DNA from: CAYXSX01 sp964467925
Lineage (GTDB): Bacteria; Pseudomonadota; Alphaproteobacteria; Micavibrionales; Micavibrionaceae
DNA: 64,000 nucleotides
Direction of reading: 5' to 3'
Assembly (NCBI GenBank): GCA_964467925.1
Contig: CAYXSX010000001.1
Location: forward strand, 496,001-560,000
Shown: positions 60,268 through 64,000 of the stretch, one piece after another
Numbering within the stretch: position 1 is the first letter of the stretch
Layout of the letters: every line of letters begins with the position of its first letter
Program-made: the position numbers and the translations under genes
The notes under the pieces: generated by a model
Seen by the model: only the letters and a program-made list of their open reading frames with translations
The model's database searches: none
What the model was told of the DNA's origin: nothing

Positions 60268-61581
60268 CTAGCGTTCCGTCAGAGCACGTTCGCGCGCTCT
60301 TAATATCGGCTTCATCAGATATTCTATGATCGTGCGTTTACCGGTGATGATCTCCACCTGCGCCACCATACCCGGCGTAATCGGTAATTTATGTTCCGGC
60401 GGGCCCATATAATTGCGCGCGGTACGCACCTCAATCTCGAAAAAGATGTTCCCTTCCCGGTCTGTCACGCTGTTGGCACCGATGCGCACTAATTCTCCGT
60501 CCAGCGATCCGTATTTCTGCGACTCATAAGCCGTAATCTTGACCTTTGCTTCCTGTCCGGGCCGGATAAACGCCACCTCGCTCGGCGAAACGCGGGCGAT
60601 AATTTTCAGTTCGTCATCCACCGGAACAATCTCCACCAGCCGCATCGCGGGCTCAACCACTCCGCCGATCGTGGTGATATTGATATTGTTGATAATGCCG
60701 TCCACAGGTGATCGCACTTCGGCGCGGTCTACCCGGTCGCCGATGGATTTAAGGTTTTCCTTCAATCCCGCCATCTGCGTTTCCACCTCGTTCAATTCGC
60801 CCAGCGCTTGGGATCGGAATTTATCGCTTTGCGTTTCACGCTCCTGCTTCGCACCGTTAAGCTCTGCCTCAAGCCCTACAAGTTGCTGGTTATACGCGTT
60901 AATCTGTCCGCTGATATCGCCAAGCTCGCGCTGGATACGGATTTCCTCCAGCTTCGGTGCTGCCTTCTGACGCACCATTTCCTCGGTGATCTTTAACTCT
61001 TGCTGGAGCAGTTTACGGTTTTGCGTCAGCCGCTCTACCTGCGCCGAAACTTCCGCGATAGACGCCTCCGCCTTTCTGATTTTATCATCCAGCATGGAAT
61101 AGGCGCCCGCCAGTTCCTTTTGCCGCGAAAGATAAAGCGCGCGTTCATTCTGCGCCACTTGCGGAGCGCTCTCGGTCAGCTCCGGCGGCACGACAAATTC
61201 TTGCCCCCCTGCTTCGGCCTCCAGCCTTGCCTTTTTCGCCTGTAATCCTAAAAACCGCGCTTCCGTCCCGCGTTCCTCCGATGAAAACTGCACGTCACGA
61301 ATACGCAAAAGAACCTGCCCCTTGGTGACAAGCTCGCCCTCCTTCACCAGCAATTCCTGCAAAATCCCGCCCTCAAGGCTTTGCACAACCTGAATTTCCT
61401 GCGAGGGCACAACCTGCCCCGAGCCGCGCGTCAGCTCTTCGATTTCTGAAACACTAGCCCAGACAATGGCAAAGAGGAGCAAGCCGATAATCGCCAGCGA
61501 AGCAATGATCGTCGGTTTGGCCGGGCGCATATGGGCCGCGGCATCCAGTTCCGACATGAAATCGCTGTCTTTATAGCTCAT
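60268..61581 (-). CDS. HlyD-family type I secretion adaptor
   Basis: 437 residues: short cytoplasmic tail, one membrane segment (about 27-45), a barrel-sandwich domain (GSGQVVPSQEIQVVQSLEGG), a long coiled-coil hairpin (about 160-290), and a beta-barrel end with VDGIINNI, ITPGMVAQVEI and GKRTIIEYLMKPI, diagnostic of HlyD/LapC-type proteins. It overlaps the ABC transporter gene by 4 bases. Its own C-terminus is 17 bases before the cyclase gene start. Confidence 0.95.
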   Translation of the reverse strand: MSYKDSDFMSELDAAAHMRPAKPTIIASLAIIGLLLFAIVWASVSEIEELTRGSGQVVPSQEIQVVQSLEGGILQELLVKEGELVTKGQVLLRIRDVQFSSEERGTEARFLGLQAKKARLEAEAGGQEFVVPPELTESAPQVAQNERALYLSRQKELAGAYSMLDDKIRKAEASIAEVSAQVERLTQNRKLLQQELKITEEMVRQKAAPKLEEIRIQRELGDISGQINAYNQQLVGLEAELNGAKQERETQSDKFRSQALGELNEVETQMAGLKENLKSIGDRVDRAEVRSPVDGIINNINITTIGGVVEPAMRLVEIVPVDDELKIIARVSPSEVAFIRPGQEAKVKITAYESQKYGSLDGELVRIGANSVTDREGNIFFEIEVRTARNYMGPPEHKLPITPGMVAQVEIITGKRTIIEYLMKPILRARERALTER

Positions 61582-63770
61582 GCCTTCACCTCGATCTTGC
61601 CGCCGCTTAAGACTTCCAGAACCTTGTCACGCGGCCCGTCAGCCACCACGCGCCCCTGATCCATCAAAATCAAACGGTCCACAAGCGGCAACATGGCGTT
61701 CTTATGCGTGATCAGGATAAGGGTTTTGTCTTTGGAATGCTCCTCCACATAACGGCGGAAGCTTTCCTCCGCTTGCATGTCCATCGCATTAGTCGGCTCA
61801 TCGCACACCATAACCGAGGGCTCCAGTAACATGGCGCGTGCCAGTGCAACGGCCTGACGCTGCCCGCCGGAAAGCCCCGCGCCGCCCTCGCCTACGCCTG
61901 CATCATAGCCCATAGGATGGCGCGAAATAAAATCATGCACGCCCGAAGCTTTGGCCGCTTCTAGAACCTGCACATCCGAAGCGCCGGGAAGACTGGCAGC
62001 GATATTATCCCGCACGCTGCCGTTAAATAGCACAACATCCTGCGCGATATAGGCAAGGTGACGGCGCAAATCCGCCGGATCGATCTGGCGGTGATCTGTA
62101 TCATCAATCAGGATCGTTCCTTCATCCGGGTCGTACAGCCCCATCATCAGGCGCGCGAGCGTACTCTTGCCCGAGCCGATACGCCCGATAATCCCGACCT
62201 TTTCTCCCGCATTAATGGTAAAGGACAGCTTCTCAAGTACCTTGCGTTCCGTGCCGGGATAGGAAAAAGAAACGTCCTTGAACGCGATTTTTCCGGTAAT
62301 ATCGGGGCGGTGCAAAAACTGCTTATGCCGCGGCCGTTCGGTCGGCTGGTCCATGATCTTGTTCAGTGTCTTGAGCGCACCGCTCGCCTGATGGTAACGC
62401 GTCATAAGATTGGCGATCTGGCCGATGGGCGCAATCGCGCGCCCCCCTAGCATAACGCAGGCGATCAGCCCGCCTACGGTTAGATTACCGTCCTGCACCA
62501 TATACATCCCGATCAGGATAATCAGGACGGAGGCGATCTGTTGCAGGAAACTGGCGATATTAACGCCAAACCCGGAAAGGAAACGCGATTTCTGCCCATA
62601 AAACGCGTTCTCGCCCAGATACTGGCCGTAACGCGCGCGAAAACGTCCGTCCGCACCTATGGACTTTAACGTCTCCAGCCCGTGAATGGTTTCCACCAGC
62701 AAACCGTGCTTGGCTTCGGATGATTTTGTCGCCTTTTTTACCACAGCGCGAAGAGGGATTTGCAAAACCATGCCGATGATAAACACCGCCAAAATCATAC
62801 CCATCAAAAGAAACGCGATAGGCCCGCCCAGTTGATAAATGACGAACAGGAAGAAAAGAGTAAAGGGTAAATCCACCAGCCCAGTTATAGTGGCGGAGGT
62901 TAAAAATTCCCGCACTGAATCGAAATCGCGTAGCATATTGGCAAAGGCCCCGCTGGAACGTGGCCGCCCGGCCAGTTTCATATCCAGCACCTGATCGTAA
63001 ATCCGCCGCGCCGCAACAATATCCGCCCGCTTTCCGGCAAAGTCTATTAAATAGCTGCGCACATTGCGGAAGATGAAGTCGAACCCAAAGGCCACCAGCG
63101 CCCCGATACCCAAAACCCAGCCCGTTTCGATGGCGTTATTGGGAATAACGCGGTCATAGACATTCATAATAAAAAGCGGGCTGACAAGGCCGAACAGGTT
63201 GATAATCGCCGCTGTAAGCAAGACAAGCCCGTAAGAGAACATGTTCTCCCGGTCGCTCATCACGCTCCAGAACCAGTGATGGCCGTAATCTTCCTCGTCC
63301 TTACCTTCCGGACTGATAAACTCCGACCGCGGATGCACGAAAATGGCATATCCCGCATATTCTTTCGCCAGATCGCTCATAGAAATCTCGAACTGTTTGC
63401 GTGTTTCAGGGCGGTAAATACGCGCGGTTTCCTGATTGGCCGAAATGCTCAAAAGTACGCAAGACATCTCATTCGAAAGAATAAGAACCGCGGGCAAAAC
63501 CCCGGCGGGGATGTCCTTAAGCTTTTTACGCTCAGTAACGCTGCATTTCAGGCCCAGCCTTTCCGCCGCCTGACGAAACAATTCCGGCCCCATCGCCGTA
63601 CCGTCATAGGCCAATCCGGCTGTTAAAGCTTCGGCTGATTTAGCACGCCCGTAATGTGCAGTCAAAAATACAAGACATTCAAGAAGGTCGTCGGATTTTT
63701 CCGGCTTTGCCCCTGCGGCGGCCTGTTCCGCGGGGTTATTCGCGCCGGATATGGTTTTACTTTTTGCCAT
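61578..63770 (-). CDS. Type I secretion ABC transporter (LapB-like)
   Basis: 730 residues from ATG 63770 (MAKSKTISG), which overlaps the TolC gene stop by 14 bases. Residues 15-150 are a C39-like domain without an evident catalytic Cys-His pair, of the kind that docks substrate. Six membrane segments follow (about 180-440). The nucleotide-binding domain has IGRIGSGKSTLARLMMG (Walker A), LSGGQRQAVALAR (signature) and VMVCDEPTNAMD (Walker B). This architecture serves large adhesins or RTX proteins. The cargo gene is not in the window. Confidence 0.94.
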   Translation of the reverse strand: MAKSKTISGANNPAEQAAAGAKPEKSDDLLECLVFLTAHYGRAKSAEALTAGLAYDGTAMGPELFRQAAERLGLKCSVTERKKLKDIPAGVLPAVLILSNEMSCVLLSISANQETARIYRPETRKQFEISMSDLAKEYAGYAIFVHPRSEFISPEGKDEEDYGHHWFWSVMSDRENMFSYGLVLLTAAIINLFGLVSPLFIMNVYDRVIPNNAIETGWVLGIGALVAFGFDFIFRNVRSYLIDFAGKRADIVAARRIYDQVLDMKLAGRPRSSGAFANMLRDFDSVREFLTSATITGLVDLPFTLFFLFVIYQLGGPIAFLLMGMILAVFIIGMVLQIPLRAVVKKATKSSEAKHGLLVETIHGLETLKSIGADGRFRARYGQYLGENAFYGQKSRFLSGFGVNIASFLQQIASVLIILIGMYMVQDGNLTVGGLIACVMLGGRAIAPIGQIANLMTRYHQASGALKTLNKIMDQPTERPRHKQFLHRPDITGKIAFKDVSFSYPGTERKVLEKLSFTINAGEKVGIIGRIGSGKSTLARLMMGLYDPDEGTILIDDTDHRQIDPADLRRHLAYIAQDVVLFNGSVRDNIAASLPGASDVQVLEAAKASGVHDFISRHPMGYDAGVGEGGAGLSGGQRQAVALARAMLLEPSVMVCDEPTNAMDMQAEESFRRYVEEHSKDKTLILITHKNAMLPLVDRLILMDQGRVVADGPRDKVLEVLSGGKIEVKA

Positions 63771-64000
63771 CGCCCGCCGCCGGATCAAGGTCCAGAGCCT
63801 CCTGAAGGCGACCAACACTGGCAAGTACGCCGTATCCTGCCTGCAACAGGCGGTGCTCACCGTTCATCTGCTCCAGCTTCGTGTTCAGCAACTGGTTTTC
63901 CGCCTGCATTAATTGCAGCAAGCTAATCTTCGCACCCTCAAATTGAGCCTCATAGGTCCCAAACAGTTTTTCATTAAGGAATGCACGCTGATACGCCACA
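63757..64000 (-). CDS. TolC-family outer membrane channel (5' part beyond window)
   Basis: Only the C-terminal 80 residues are inside, running off the right edge. AYQRAFLNEKLFGTYEAQFE and LLQLMQAENQLLNTKLEQMN are typical of the last TolC coiled coil, with Gln/Asn-rich heptads. The ending LDLDPAAGDGKK overlaps the ABC transporter gene. It completes a TolC-ABC-HlyD operon. Confidence 0.88.
   Translation of the reverse strand, partial: VAYQRAFLNEKLFGTYEAQFEGAKISLLQLMQAENQLLNTKLEQMNGEHRLLQAGYGVLASVGRLQEALDLDPAAGDGKK

Noticed and set aside
1..64000. CRISPR arrays, rRNA, tRNA, insertion sequences, riboswitches
   Set aside because: No regularly spaced repeats, cloverleaf-like gene, transposase frame or known riboswitch core was seen; a covariance search would be needed to exclude small RNAs.

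Overview
The window is a chromosomal segment of a motile, flagellar-chemotactic member of the Alphaproteobacteria. Evidence for the class is a DUF1476 gene (an F-ATPase zeta-subunit-like protein largely confined to that class), an alphaproteobacterial-type orotate phosphoribosyltransferase, a GTA-type three-TM holin, and a PopZ-type motif. A Micavibrio-like or Rhodospirillales-like lineage is possible, but the genus cannot be fixed from the sequence alone.

Layout. (1) 1-3.5 kb: end of a chemotaxis operon (cheB, cut by the left edge, then cheR) followed by purH. (2) 3.8-12.1 kb: a small membrane protein and a 2,499-residue protein with Pro/Ala/Asp-rich linkers, hydrophobic blocks and an embedded PopZ-like motif. 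(3) 12.2-22.7 kb: mostly small or poorly known genes (two tandem paralogs, an I78-like membrane protein, lipoprotein, SIMPL, DUF455 ferritin-like, DUF3137) around lepA, plus a CheZ-like phosphatase. (4) 22.7-31.2 kb: acnA, an HExxH protein, yggT-folD, an AT-rich HTH/Fic toxin-antitoxin-like pair, a divergent isocitrate dehydrogenase and nhaA. (5) 31.3-46.8 kb: a leftward podovirus-like virion module (portal, scaffold, capsid, tail tube, tailspike, large terminase, endolysin, holin). No integrase, replication gene or RNA polymerase was found. It carries inserted rightward genes, including a PilZ-domain gene between scaffold and capsid, and three copies of the host's dispersed palindromic repeat. 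(6) 47-50.6 kb: an HTH-orotate phosphoribosyltransferase fusion overlapping an NAD kinase gene, then purC, DUF1476, bolA and grxD. (7) 50.5-56.5 kb: the cell-shape operon mreBCD-mrdA-rodA and a 41-codon gene for ribosomal protein L36. (8) 56.6-64 kb: a cyclic-nucleotide-binding EAL protein, a CHASE2 adenylate cyclase and a type I secretion system (adaptor, ABC transporter, and a TolC gene cut by the right edge).

How parts may work together. Chemotaxis is represented by both adaptation enzymes and a CheZ-like phosphatase. Second-messenger signalling is represented by the cyclase, the cNMP-binding EAL protein and the phage-embedded PilZ protein. The HTH-PyrE fusion is divergent from the virion operon, with a leftward promoter and a small dyad between them, so a link between nucleotide metabolism and virion gene expression is conceivable but unproven. 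A compound palindromic repeat (GTCAT...ATCCAT...ATGAC) occurs at least six times in intergenic spaces. No tRNA, rRNA, CRISPR array, insertion sequence or attachment site was seen.
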